Below, piece after piece: positions 1 through 10,941 of a stretch of DNA of 64,000 nt (position 1 is its first letter; every line of letters starts with the position of its first letter). A model generated the notes under the pieces. It worked only from the letters and a program-made list of their open reading frames with translations. It had not been told where the DNA came from and did no database searches. This stretch comes from Rhizophagus irregularis (Eukaryota; Glomeromycota; Glomeromycetes; Glomerales; Glomeraceae), in NCBI RefSeq assembly GCF_026210795.1, contig NC_089430.1, forward strand, positions 2,232,001 to 2,296,000. The letters are read 5' to 3'. The translations under genes were made by a program, and so were the position numbers.

Positions 1-234
1 CACATCAAGTTCACCATTGTTTCCTTTACAAATTTTTGAATTCAAAATCGATAATATTTGTCCTTCTTTTGGTTTGACAAATAGCATGGTTTTGAGCTAT
101 CAATAGGGTAAAATGACTTGATCACCATCTTCCTAGAGTCTAGTGTAACCAATAGTGCTTCCAACCAAATATCCACTAGACGTTTTCTCTTTATATTCAG
201 ATATGTACAATATGGTTGAGATCTTGACGGGCAT
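1..234 (-). pseudogene. Decayed coding fragment running off the left edge
   Basis: Read on the minus strand from an ATG at 234, one frame stays protein-like to the window edge without any frameshift (it begins MPVKISTILYIS and later has FVKPKEGQILSILNSK), but it is broken by TAG at 133-135 and by a TGA-TAG pair at 98-103. No short intron with plausible borders removes these stops. I do not recognise the family. The likeliest reading is the 5' part of a gene that has picked up nonsense mutations; chance is possible because the frame is only 78 codons. Confidence 0.35.
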
Positions 235-1914
235 TTTTGTTATAAATTTATTTGTATTTTCATTTGAAAATTTTCGTTTGAAAAATTATTAGAAAAAAAT
301 TTTCGTTTCAAAAAGTTAATTTCGTGAGAGAAAATTTTTTTTTTTTAAAAAAAAAAGGTTTTTTTTTTAATCAAACAAGATCTTTTTTTTTGGGAGTAAA
401 CTTACATATCTTACATGAGATAATCTTAAAATTTATGCAAGCCAAATCTCATTTGACTATTATCAAACCTTTTTTTTGAGTTTACATTACATCCAAAATT
501 GCTGACGCAAGGATTAAGAGCATTCTTGTAACGATAAACTGCAGATAATACAAAATCGAATGTTTGAAGTAATAACAAAGAAATTTTTTATGTTTTGAGC
601 CTTACTACTTAATTTATAACATAATAACCTTTTATCTGTATAATTAATTATGACTCTAAAACGGGTTGCACTTTGCACTTCAATAAAATTATAAAGCTTA
701 ACGCAGATTTTGATTATTTTAACGAGTATCTATTAATAATTCAACAATCAAGAATAATTTTTTTTTTTATTTATGAAATTTATGATAAAAGACTAATCGA
801 GTATAATTATTAAAATAATTAATTTAAAACATGTAGCTTTAGCTTGAAATGTCATTTTTGATAAACTAATTAAAAATAATCAACAGAATGATATATTATT
901 TTTTTCAAGTTAGTTTGTCTTTATTCGCGTTAATCTTTTTTTTTTAAAAAAATACTGTGACAAAAACATGACAAGATTTAATAATAATAAAATATATTGG
1001 GAATGATAATTAAACTTTATAATTGAAATAAAAATTTTGAATTAAAAATGTTATAAATTCTATTGTTATTAAAATACTTCTAAAAAAAATAGATTTTACC
1101 CAACAATCTGTGTCCGAAGTCATGCGTAAATCCGACGGCTGTGACGCTAGGGAATTTCGAAACTATAATTTTTAATAATTCTATTTTCGTATCCCTTAAA
1201 ACCACAAACTTTATCAAATATTCGAAGTCAACTCACTTTTATCATGCGCAGAATCATGTATTTTAAATATTCGTTACTTTTATTACAGAAACGCTTATTT
1301 GTCCAAAATATAATGAACTTCAGATTATATTTCTATACATAAACATGGTATTATTACATATGTATGACTAAATATACAATATTTCTTACATCAAGAATTA
1401 CTCTTTTGCGTTTTGATTAATTATTAAAACCGACCAATATCTAATTGCCATATTGCTATTTTTTTAATAATTTCTCATATTTTCAAGTTATTAATTTATA
1501 GTGGCACAGCTTGTCCCAATTTTGGGCGGTGCAAAAAAACGTGGCAAGCAAACTTTTGTGCTTCTACACTTCACTTTCAATTATAATTGAAACCAGCCCC
1601 AAAAAACTTAACAGTTTTTCCAACTAATATCCGGACATTTAACTTGATCATAACGAGCTAAACTTTAACTGGTTCAAACAAATATTTAACCAGTAATTGG
1701 TTAACAACTTTAACTAGCTCTAACTTTTAATTAATAATTAATGGCTTTCAAATAATGTAACCCGTAAATAAAAAAATGATTCAAAATTTGATAGTACGTG
1801 TTATCGAAAAATATATTTTTTTTAAAAAAAAATCTCTTATATAAATGACCAGAGGAAAAGAGAATATTTTTTGAACAAATTCACAAACAACGAAAAAAAT
1901 AATTTTTTTGAATA
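235..1914. other. Intergenic AT-rich stretch
   Basis: This stretch is dominated by poly-A and poly-T runs, with long T tracts at 330-390 and near 765 and 940. I see no supported gene. A GC-richer island at 1100-1200 and another at 1500-1560 have no open frame. A pyrimidine and TATA-like run (1845-1900) lies just upstream of the small peptide gene and may be part of its promoter. Confidence 0.4.
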
Positions 1915-2505
1915 ATGCATTTGAAATATTTGTTATTGGTCATTGTCTTTTTTATCTTTACTTTTGAAACAGATGGTAATAAATATACAGTTTTTTACTT
2001 AACATTAATTTTAATTATCAAATTATTCAAATATTAAAATCTTTTTATAAATAATGTAGGAGGAATTGTCGTAGACCGAGAAGGTAAATTATTTCAACAA
2101 GAGTTAATGTCTTTACTTGTGAAAATGCATAACATTATTTTTTCTTGTGCAGTAAATAAACGGTAAGACGAAAAGGTGTAGAGTAGTGCCCCCGTGGTGA
2201 GTAGAGTATAGTGACACTCGCCAAAAGGTAAAACGAAAAGTAGTAGAGTAGGGCCGGTGTGTTGAGTAGAGTATTGTGATGTTTAGCGGTGTGTAACATA
2301 AAGGGTGTGAACTATACTCAAGTGATGAATAGACACCCGGCCAAACCGCTGGGCCAAGCTTGGGCCGAGGTGTTTATTTATCACTTGAGTATAATGTCAC
2401 ATCCTCGTTATACTCTACTCACCACAGGGGCACTACTCTACACCTTTTCGTAGCACTCTAAATAAACGCTCCGCAGATCCACGTCATCATGGTGGTTATC
2501 ATTAG
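1915..2505 (+). pseudogene. Small secreted peptide precursor gene, last exon split by an inserted element
   Basis: Three short exons can be joined in phase: 1915-1975, 2060-2083 (only 24 nt) and one starting at 2153. Introns are 84 and 69 nt with GTAATA/GTAAAT donors and TAG/CAG acceptors. The product starts MHLKYLLLVIVFFIF, a clear signal peptide, and continues ETDGGIVVDREVNKR. In the present sequence it stops at 2164-2166 after 32 residues, inside an inserted element (2163-2458). The 10-bp sequence taaataaacg occurs on both sides of the insert (2153-2162 and 2459-2468). Reading across the second copy gives a short tail, SADPRHHGGYH, directly after the Lys-Arg pair, then TAG at 2503-2505. 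So the original gene probably encoded about 43 residues with a Kex2-type KR cleavage site releasing an 11-residue peptide. The element begins GTAAG and an AG lies at 2475-2476, so it may alternatively be spliced, changing the tail. Function unknown; a signalling or effector peptide is inference. Confidence 0.5.
2163..2458. mobile_element. Hairpin MITE, MULE-like, with 10-bp target duplication
   Basis: The element has terminal inverted repeats of about 40 bp (core acgaaaaggtgtagagtag, then gtgagtagagtat) and a GC-richer inner inverted repeat (ctatactcaagtgat against atcacttgagtata), so nearly the whole 296 bp can fold into one hairpin. The left arm is also partly duplicated in direct orientation at 2228-2280. 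Direct repeats taaataaacg flank it. A 9-11 bp duplication is characteristic of Mutator-like elements, so a MULE transposase is the likely mobiliser. It has no coding capacity. Confidence 0.8.
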
Positions 2506-3028
2506 ATTTGACTTGATTTTGTACTGTACATTAAATTTTTTGTAAATTTAATACGTTTAAATTTATTTATTTACTTTTGAAACAAATATTAAAATTATCC
2601 TTTTTTATATTTTGATTCAATATTGTAAAATTTGACCCTATTTAAAAATTATTTCTCATATAATAAATTATTATATATAAATACGAAATTCTATCTAAAA
2701 AAAAAAAATTTCTTACAGTGTAATTTTATAAACGAATACGGTTTTCGAAATAATACTGTAATTGATATAAACTTATTCCACTATACCATATTATTAAAAT
2801 TTTCATATTAACAATTAATAAAGTATCTTGAAATCAAATATTTTTCAAATAACGATAATTTTAACGTGACGCAATGTAGAAACGTGCCAAATTACTCTTG
2901 GAATCATACATGTATCGTCTTTGATTTCAAATAATCACATTTTAGAATATACGTGTTTATTTACTTTCTGTACTTCTTTTTTGGTTTTTGGATATTGCAG
3001 ATATTAAGGGAAGGATTATTAAATATTC
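2506..3028. other. Intergenic AT-rich stretch
   Basis: Only A/T-rich sequence with no open frame of note and no repeat that I could pair within the window. Confidence 0.4.
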
Positions 3029-3037
3029 AAATGAGCG

Positions 3038-3514
3038 TAGAGTTTATATCCGTTATCCGTTAAAAAACGGATATTCGCAGATATTCGAATATCCGGATTG
3101 GACGGATACAGAATTTGGGATATCCGGATAATCCGACGGATATCCGGATATTATCCGTTGAGAGTAACTTGGACAAATTTTATAATGCCGGCCGGAATTA
3201 TGACAAAATCTTTCCTTTTTTAGACATTTATGTTACACAACCTCTTAAAAAGGAAAATTTTGAATTTTAGAAAAATAATTTTTTGTGGAACGGCTATCGC
3301 CAAAAATGGAAATGATCATCTTACCAAGGCGTAATCCTGGTCAGAATTATAAATTTGGCCTGAATTAGTCTGCAAAAATAATTGGATATCCGGATAATTT
3401 AGGATATCCGGGTAATATCCGGATTATCCGGATTATATCCGGATAAATCAGCTGGATATCCGGATAAACGGATAACGCAAAAATCGGATATCCGGATGGA
3501 CGGATATAAACTCT
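3038..3514. mobile_element. 477-bp MITE built of tatccgga units, 9-bp target duplication
   Basis: The ends are inverted copies of agagtttatatccg (3039 onward and ending at 3514). The direct repeat aaatgagcg occurs immediately outside at 3029-3037 and 3515-3523, which fixes the borders. Both ends are packed with repeats of ggatatccgga/ttatccg in both orientations, and the middle contains a gccggccggaatta palindrome near 3187. It has no coding capacity. The 9-bp duplication again suggests a Mutator-type transposase. Confidence 0.8.
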
Positions 3515-3564
3515 AAATGAGCGAAATAAATAAGCTTTTAAACACGTTAAACGCAGAATATTAT

Positions 3565-3672
3565 TAGATTCGGAGCACTGGTACGAGCACAGCGAGTTAT
3601 ACCGAATCTTACCGAGTTTCTCTCGGCATGGAGTAAAAATGATGAGTGTCTCGTATATAATGTAATCAACGA
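3565..3672. repeat. Truncated member of the CAGCTGATTTCATAAT element family
   Basis: The internal part (attcggagcactggt, then taccgaatcttaccgag and tctctcggcatggag) matches the intact element at 28862-29021 closely, but the terminal inverted repeats are not intact here. Confidence 0.6.
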
Positions 3673-4116
3673 GGGTGCGTGACCGGATGTGAAGAATAAA
3701 TTGGGTTCTATTGAGATTCGGATCCGGGAAATAGGATTTCAGAAAATTGGAGTTTAGGAAATAAGGATTAAGAAAATTGTATGTTTCAGGAAAGGGTTCG
3801 GGAAATTAGTATTCAGGTAATTGACTTTGAGAAAAGATACTGTTAAAATTCTTAATTTGATATGTTTCCGTAAAAAATTCATATAAAGAAAGAAACTATT
3901 TGAACTTTTTAATATATTTTTCCTCGGAAAAAAATCATAAATTTGTTGTATAAATAAATAAACCTTGAAATTTAGTAAACACAAGCGTGGTCCGTAACAG
4001 TTGATTGAAATGATAAACTCACTTGACCAATTTTACTAATAAAAATTTTCTTCCGAACCATTAAGTACTTGCTAATTGAGGAAGCCTTTAATCTCGATTA
4101 ATTTTCTTATATAGTA

Positions 4117-4272
4117 TAAGATCGTCCGAAGAGATCTGTTATTAGACCTCATGAAACGCCACAGCAGTGGGCTAATCATATAAGAGGTGCTTTGCAAGAA
4201 TTACTTTCTAAGCAAGAATATAGTGTATACTGTATCATGTGTACTATCTTTTCTCATCATTCGGGCAAGGAG
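4117..4272 (+). other. Short coding-like segment
   Basis: A 52-codon open frame without a start codon reads RPKRSVIRPHETPQQWAN and onward to TAA after HHSGKE. Its codon use and base composition differ from the surrounding AT-rich DNA. I do not recognise it; it may be a relic exon. Confidence 0.2.
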
Positions 4273-4420
4273 TAACCAAAACATATCACGTTAATAGTGA
4301 GTTAAAAGTTGATCATTATAGCTTGGTATACAATAATGAATCTTTTTATTCGTATTTGCTTCTTTTCTTTTCTCCTCTTTCTTAAAAAGATATCTGATAA
4401 TAAAATTATCTAATTTTTTA

Positions 4421-5049
4421 GGCTGCTGCTGGTTCTATTGGACAATTTGTCGGTCAAATAGCGAATCTGATGAGAAAGTTGATTTTCTTTTAAATGAATT
4501 AAAATTTGATGTTGCTTTTAATTGACTTTGATAAGGTATATAGGTATAAAGAATTTTTTTTCATGATAATTAGACATGTTACATAGTTTTTAGGAATTAT
4601 CTAAACATTGTCCAAATTGTATTGATATTCTCTTTGACAATGTCGGGTATGTATTCATATAAATATGATCATACATATATATACATAACCACATTCTTTA
4701 ATTTGTTAAATGTAGTGGAGAAACTCTTGATATAGTTATTGATCATTGTAATGTGTTGTGATTTGTGATATAATATCACAATATAATATAACAAATCCTG
4801 AAGAAATATATAAGTTAAACCATGTAGAAAGAATTTTACTTAAAGCTATTCGTATACAAGGATTTATCGTACTATAATATAAAGGAACGGATATTGAAAG
4901 AGATTGTGAAAAAGATTTTGCTGAATGGGTTAGAACTGGTAAAATTATTTATAAAGTGAATATTTATGTAGGAATTGAAAATATTGCAAAAGGGTTTGTT
5001 AATATGTTGAGTGGTAAAAATATTTGTAAAGCTGTTGTGAAATATTAAT
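4421..5049 (+). pseudogene. Decayed zinc-type/MDR NAD(P)H oxidoreductase
   Basis: Fragments in the right order for a medium-chain dehydrogenase/reductase of the quinone-oxidoreductase type are spread over about 630 bp. First comes the Rossmann glycine motif region (AAAGSIGQFVGQIAN), then after a small deletion SDEKVDFLLNELKFDVAFN. Next is CIDILFDNVG, an apparent intron (about 4647-4713), then GETLDIVIDHCN. The C-terminal stretch runs ITNPEEIYKL to GKNICKAVVKY and a terminal TAA. Stops and frameshifts separate the pieces (for example TGA at 4522, TAA in the region 4775-4880). The 5' half of the gene is missing. These enzymes reduce alkenals or quinones with NAD(P)H in the cytosol; this copy cannot make a full protein. 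Confidence 0.75.
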
Positions 5050-6150
5050 TAATAAATTGTGGGAGTCATTGGGAGTAAAATTTTCAATTGAGCGAATGCT
5101 CTTCCAAACATATTTTTATAAGAAATAATAAACGTATAAACTACCATTATTGTGAAAGAAAATTATTTTTTTTTTATATTAAATATTTTATTTATTTATT
5201 TTATTCTAAAGAGTGGTAATCTGTGTATAGCTATATGACAAGCAAAGGAAACTATCTGGTATAAAGAACTAGATTATTCATCCCAATGCGTAGGACCTCA
5301 CCCTTCAGATAGCACAATTTTAACAGTAAGACTAAGTTACTGGGAAAATAGCGAAAAAAGAAAAGAAGAAACCTAGACAATCTACAAATTAAAAAGAGCT
5401 ATATATATATACCTAAAAGAAGATTTTTTATATTAAATAAATGAGTTCACCGCATCACGTGATTTAATTTTTATTACGTGGCTTAATCAAGAAAAATTCT
5501 CTTCAAAAATTGATTAATAAATTGAACAACAGAACTGCTCTCGTTTTAATTAAATTTTTGATTTTTTACTAATAAAAATTCTTAAAACTAGCTTTAGGAT
5601 CTTTTTTAATTAAGAGGTTCCTTTCAAATTTTTTTATCACCATAGATAATATAATAAAAAAAAAAATCGAGATGTAACTTTATAGTAGAATACATGAAAT
5701 ATCATCATATAATGTAAATATGCAAATACATGTGCTACACTTGATCTGTGAATTACCATGAATTAAAACACCAAAAAATCAAAAAAAAGTAAAATAAAAT
5801 AAACATTTATTATTCATTCATTTTTTTTTTTTTGATAAATTTCATCTAAAATTGTTTTACCTTGACCAGCACGGTTTTTTTGTCAATTTTTCAAATCGTC
5901 ATCCTTGTATGGATCATGGATATTTATAATCCAAAGAGTTCCTATCTCTCGCAAAGTAATTTAATTTTTATATACACAGCAAGCTGATCGAAGCCTCGCA
6001 TTAGGTATGTATATTTTTTTAATTCTATTTTTTCAAAAAAAAAAAATAATAATAATAATTAATATTTTCAATTATTATTTTAGCTTTTTTCAAAAATTAA
6101 GTATTAAACAGGTAAATGAGTATGAGAAGAATTAACGATTTCGTTCATGA
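5050..6150. other. Intergenic stretch
   Basis: No gene is supported here. The sequence holds long A and T tracts (5160-5220, 5820-5835, 6035-6060) and one CACGTG-type site (cgcatcacgtgat near 5452). Confidence 0.35.
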
Positions 6151-6429
6151 ATTGAACGTATAAGCTTTGAGATATTTATACTCATTGGTATCCTGGTCAT
6201 TAGAAACTCGAGGATTGCAATTAATTGTTTTAACAAAAAACGTTTCAATAAGAAAGATATCAGGCAAAAGTTCCTAGAGTTTCAAACTGCTTTAATGAAT
6301 AATGATTTCACTAGAGTTACAGGTATCTTTCACAGGTTAGGTCGTGGAAGGTTATTAAAGAGAGGGTTGTTTGCTAGTCATCAGGACAGTTTTGATGTCT
6401 GTATTAAAAAGTGTAGAAAATTAGTGTAG
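6151..6429 (+). other. Unrecognised coding-like open frame
   Basis: This frame is open for 92 codons and ends with TAG at 6427-6429. The part from about 6210 is lysine/arginine-rich and protein-like (KKRFNKKDIRQKFLEFQTAL, then RLGRGRLLKRGLFASHQDSF). There is no ATG at its beginning; the first is at codon 47 (ALMNND). It may be the last exon of a decayed gene. I cannot assign a family. Confidence 0.3.
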
Positions 6430-7036
6430 AAAATTTTGAGTCTATTCCTCAAAATCAAACCTTAAAAAGAGACAGAAACAGCATCAATCCAGGAATTAAG
6501 CTCGTATCAAAAATTTGAAACCTAATATACATGTGAAAGGGTTGAAAAAATACCTTAGTTACATTTCATCTTTAATAGATATTACCAAATTATTTATGGT
6601 AATTCATTTATTTTTTATTTATTTTATTTATTTATTTTTATTTTGTTGCGTAGTACTAGAGAAACATACACTACTTGGACAAAAGTAGCGGACGCCTGAT
6701 TTTGCTCAATTGCTCAGAAACATACATAATAAGATTACTCAAAATTTTAATATGTGATAAAATGAATACTAAAAAACACATATATGAAAGCTAGCGATAT
6801 AAAATGTTAAATAACTCCATTAATTAAAAATAATTAAAAAATAATAAATGGTTAAATTAAAATATAATTGATGTCAGTATTTTTTTGATATCTAATTTTT
6901 CTAGAAAAGATAAAGATATAAAAATTTATATGCTAACTCTTAAAGCAATAGCTTTTAAATGATATGAAAATAATATAAATTATTTGCAATTTTAGTTCAA
7001 TTTTCTTTTTTTTTACAATTCTTCATAAGCCATATA
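6430..7036. other. Intergenic stretch
   Basis: AT-rich sequence with a short ttta/attt repeat at 6605-6650. No gene seen. Confidence 0.35.
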
Positions 7037-7459
7037 CAGTCAGACCTCTATGTACCGATATCCTATGTACCGATAATTGCCTGTACCGATAAATTTTCTA
7101 TTTCCCGTTTCACAATTAATAAAAAAATCTCGTTGTACCGATATTATATATGGTTTCACGATGTAACATGTACCGATACTTTTCTATGCCCCTTTATAAT
7201 TAATACATAGTAAGATGTACCGATACTTTAGGTTACACTAGTATTAATTCGGGTCAACACTATAAATTTGGCCGGAGTTAACATAAAGGTTCCATCCAAA
7301 TCACATGACACTTTAATATATTAGCTATCGGGGTTTGCATAATGCTGGCAAGAATTGGTGGCCCGCATTATGATTCACTGATGACGGTTATGTAACGATA
7401 ATTTGATATACCGATATATTTTCCCCAAACAACAGTATCGGTACATAGAGGTCCGACTG
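7037..7459. mobile_element. 423-bp TA-flanked MITE (pogo/mariner-like ends)
   Basis: The terminal inverted repeats are cagtcagacctctatgtacc at the left and its near-perfect inverse (ggtacatagaggtccgactg) at the right, directly flanked by TA on both sides (7035-7036, 7460-7461). The inside repeats gtaccgata several times, near both ends. It has no coding capacity. Degraded relatives lie at 17560-17721, 35430-35700, 42205-42545 and from 45847. TA duplication plus CAGT ends are typical of Tc1/mariner/pogo-mobilised elements. Confidence 0.85.
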
Positions 7460-7789
7460 TAGTAACATGTAAGCTAGCAATGAAAAATTAAATACATATG
7501 CTTACTAGTATTTGTGATCACATATTAGAGTTTCAAGCATTAATATTATGTAAAATAAAGTTAATAGTGTGTGGTAGTTAAGTAGATTATGAATCACTAA
7601 TTCTCATCCCTAATCCATCAATATTTAAGATATATGGTAAAAATTTTGAAAGAATAAAGGCATGATTGAAAAATATGAAGTATGCAAAGTATAACTGATG
7701 GGAAAAAAATCATTCAATTATATGTAACAAACGAAATATAATAAATATTTTGAAAAAAAGTGAAGGTTAAATAATGTGTAATTAATTCG

Positions 7790-7862
7790 TCTGGAATGGG
7801 GCTTGAACCCATGGCTTTAAGGTTCCCAAAACTTTTATTATTATGCTATATAAACTTGTAAA
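7790..7862 (-). repeat. tRNA-like sequence (decayed tRNA or SINE head)
   Basis: On the minus strand there is a B-box/T-arm (tgggttcaagcccca) followed by an acceptor-like ttccaga, and about 35 nt upstream an A-box-like tagcataataat. The segment between them could form a weak anticodon arm with loop tttggga. The 5' acceptor strand does not pair with the 3' end, so a working tRNA is unlikely. Confidence 0.4.
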
Positions 7863-8044
7863 AGTAAAAATTACAAATGGATAAAAGCAAAGTCTCTTAA
7901 TTTCACTAAACTTTCACTATTCTGAAGTCATATTTGTGTTCTCTGAAAGAGTCTTAATGTCACCAATGTATCCTATAACATTGATAAAATTATATTTTCA
8001 ACTCTGTATTATATCAAAATAGTAATGAAAAAAGTGATGGTAAC

Positions 8045-8200
8045 ATGTTCATAGATTCTGCAAAATATGCAGTTGATCATAAAGAAAGGTACTGTACTAT
8101 TGTACCAAAAAATATGAACGATTGGGTTGGCATGGTATCCGACTCTTCGTTAACTAAATGTTGTTCTTACTGTTACAAATTTCTTGTGGGACATCTATAA
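8045..8200 (+). other. Short coding-like ORF
   Basis: 51 codons from ATG to TAA, with a cysteine-rich end (KCCSYCYKF). The frame and its GC-richer downstream flank (8200-8500) stand out from the neighbourhood, but nothing in it is recognisable. Confidence 0.2.
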
Positions 8201-8699
8201 ATTAAAGGGATGGTTAGCTTTCGCTAAGTACTCTACTTAAGAATTTCGTCCCGCCATCTGGTAGGTGACGTGAGGCAGTATCCTTCTAAAGTATCAAGTA
8301 GCAGTAAGCTACAAGTATCTGTTTGAAAGAACTTACAAAAACACAGCTTTAGGTTATTGCGTCCTTTCACTGACATCTCTCCTAGACACTGAGAAGATCT
8401 TATTCGTATCTCAGCCAGGTCCGTCAGTTAACAGAGTTATCATAGATAGACCTGCCAGCTCACAAGGTTGCCGTAACTTCCTTGATCATTGCATCCACTT
8501 GTTCACCATATATATATATATCACCAGAAACGAGGGTAACGCAGGCAAAGCCCACTCTCTTTAGCTTTACGAAAACAGTTCGACATACCTTTAATATTGA
8601 AATTTGAAACCCAAAATATTTTGGAAAGGGATTTTAAAAATTCACCATCTTCTGCAGCTTGAAAGTATTTCTCAACAAAGTGAAATTTGTAAAAAAATA

Positions 8700-9412
8700 T
8701 ATTGCGAAAATATTGTAAAATATTGCAAAAAAAAGAAAAAATAAAAATATAAAAATATTGTAAAAAAAATATTGTAAAAAAGTAAAAATATCGCGTAAAA
8801 TATTGCAAAAAAAAATAAAAAAAGTAAAAAAAAAGCAAAAAAAAAGTAAAAAAAGGAAAAAAAATTATTATAAAAAAATGTAAAAAAAAGTAAAATATCG
8901 CGTAAAATAAATATTGTAAAAAAATATTGCGAAAAAAAGTAAAAATATTGTAGAAAGAATATTGCGAAAAAAAAAGTAAAAAAAAGAAAAAATATCGCGT
9001 AAAATATTGCAAAAAAAGTAAAAAAAAGTAAAAAAAAAATTATTGTAAAAAAATATTGTAAAAAAAGTAAAATATCGCGTAAAATAAATATTGTAAAAAA
9101 ATATTGCGAAAAAAAGTAAAAATATTGTAGAAAGAATATTGCGAAAATAAGTAAAAAAAGAAAAAATATCGCGTAAAATATTGCAAAAAAAAGTAAAAAA
9201 AAAATTATTATAAAAAAATATTGTAAAAAAGTAAAATATCGCGTAAAATAAATATTGTAAAAAAATATTGCAAAAAAAATAAGATATTGTAAAATAAATA
9301 TTGCAAATAAAAAAATATTGTAAAAAAGTAAAGTAAAATATCGCGAAAAATGTTTTTTTAAAGAAGTAAAAAAAAAAGTAAATATAGAGTAAAATATAGA
9401 GTAAAAAAAAAA
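8700..9412. repeat. A-rich degenerate tandem array
   Basis: The array is built of aatattg(c/t)aaaaaa and aaaatatcgcgtaaaat units. A higher-order unit beginning gtaaaatatcgcgtaaaat recurs at about 8890, 9067 and 9231, giving periods near 177 and 164 bp. CG dinucleotides appear almost only in the tatcgcgt box. The minus strand reads as a long Phe/Tyr-rich frame across part of the array, which is a by-product of the composition. Confidence 0.75.
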
Positions 9413-10065
9413 TCCTTGTAGGGAGTATATTTATGTAATATGAGTAATGTTTCTAAATTATACGATTAGTTATGACTTATGACTCATTGACTTATGAGTC
9501 ATGACTAATATATATTACAACATATTACTATTTAATAACTGTTACTTACGTAATACAAGATATGAGTAATTTTTTTTACGAAAAGTTTATTTTATTGATT
9601 ATGATCATACGATTACCATCATTTTGACTGCGGTTTGCTGAAGTGGTAACAACAATCAAAAAGGAATTGGTATATGTACTATATGTACTTATTACAATCA
9701 TTAGCCACTTATATTTAAATGATTTTTCTGTTTGTGTAACAATATTGAGCGAGTTTATTTTATATTGATGATGAAAGAAAGAAAAGAAAATGAGATTTAT
9801 TTTAAATTATTAAAACTTGTTTTGACTTTCAATATAATTTCACTATTTGTTTATTACTCTTTGGTGACAATGTACAATTGTACATTACTCTATTTAAAAT
9901 AATCAACTAGATTGTAAGTAATATATATATAATTTACAGTAACAGGCCTCTGACGAAAACATTAGAAAGTACAAGAGACAACTTGATGACGTGTAGGGTT
10001 ACAATCCGTCTATCCGCCATCCAGAGATATAGCACGGATATCCGTCATCCGCAGATACGAATGGC
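9413..10065. other. Intergenic stretch
   Basis: This holds short palindromic repeats of acttatgactcattgactt type (9470-9510) and AT-rich sequence. A few tatccgtcatccg units at 10010-10055 resemble the 3038-3514 element. Confidence 0.35.
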
Positions 10066-10395
10066 GTGGATGGTTTTGATCCCGTTCTAATAATTTCTCC
10101 AAATCAAACTTGGATAAACCAACACTCATTGCAAGCTTACCAAGTGATAATAGATGCATTTGCGACCGATGGACTTCAAAAAAATGATCGCAGAGATGAA
10201 AATTCGCGCTCCGTGTTCCACTTTGCAAATATGACTGAAATGTACACTGTACATGGAAATATTCGAACATGATACCCCAATGCATTCATCGATCAAAATG
10301 CCCAACCTCAGCAGGAGCCGATTGGTACCGCTTGGGTACTTACTAAAGTAGGAGTGCGCAAGAGTGATTTTGGGCAAGATGATTCATTTTTTTAA
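10066..10395 (+). pseudogene. Coding-like frame with one in-frame stop, unrecognised
   Basis: From ATG at 10066 the frame runs to TAA at 10393-10395, interrupted once by TGA at 10270-10272. The upstream part reads MDGFDPVLIISPNQTWINQ, the downstream part EPIGTAWVLTKVGVRKSDF. Composition is clearly less AT-rich than the flanks. The overlapping minus-strand frames look less protein-like. I do not recognise a domain. Confidence 0.3.
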
Positions 10396-10941
10396 GAATT
10401 AAAGATTAACAGTTAACAATTTCACTATCAATATACTTGCTGTAACACAGAAGATGATGTTAAATCAATTTTATAAGACAATTTATTTTTTTTAATGAAC
10501 AAGTATTTATTTAAGATTTAATAATATAATATGCATAGAATAATAAAAAAAAAATTTTTTCGTCAATTCTACAATAGATTAGCACTTATTAATATAGAAA
10601 AAAATATGGAGGAAGGATTGCTTCACTATGTAATCGATTATAATGACAATATTATTGAATATTTTTGTATTAACTACGTCACATATCGCGTAATAGTTAC
10701 AGTAAATTGCATCTACTATTAATATAAAATATATTTAATATCATATATGGTATCTTACTTTATACCATATAGTATTTTTCACTTTTGTAAAAATTGTAAT
10801 TTATAAAAAAGTAAATTAAAAATTTATGACCAGGCTGGAATTGCGTGATTTTCTGTGAAGATCTTTTCATGTACGTTACGTGATTTAGATTATGACTTTT
10901 ATGGACAAAAAAAAAATCGGTCAATTTTTACTTACCAATTT
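10396..10941. other. Intergenic stretch downstream of the protease gene
   Basis: AT-rich with only marginal short frames. A gtaagt donor-like site on the minus strand (10929-10934), 12 bp past the protease stop, could mark a 3'-UTR intron. Confidence 0.3.

Noticed and set aside
8521-9012. 163-codon minus-strand frame rich in Phe and Tyr
   Set aside because: Most of it is the complement of the A-rich array at 8700-9412; only its last 50 or so codons (KYFQAAEDGEFLKSLS) look protein-like, and these do not connect to anything.
10010-10377. Two minus-strand frames over the 10-kb coding-like segment
   Set aside because: They are antisense to the plus frame 10066-10395, which stays open longer and has better composition.
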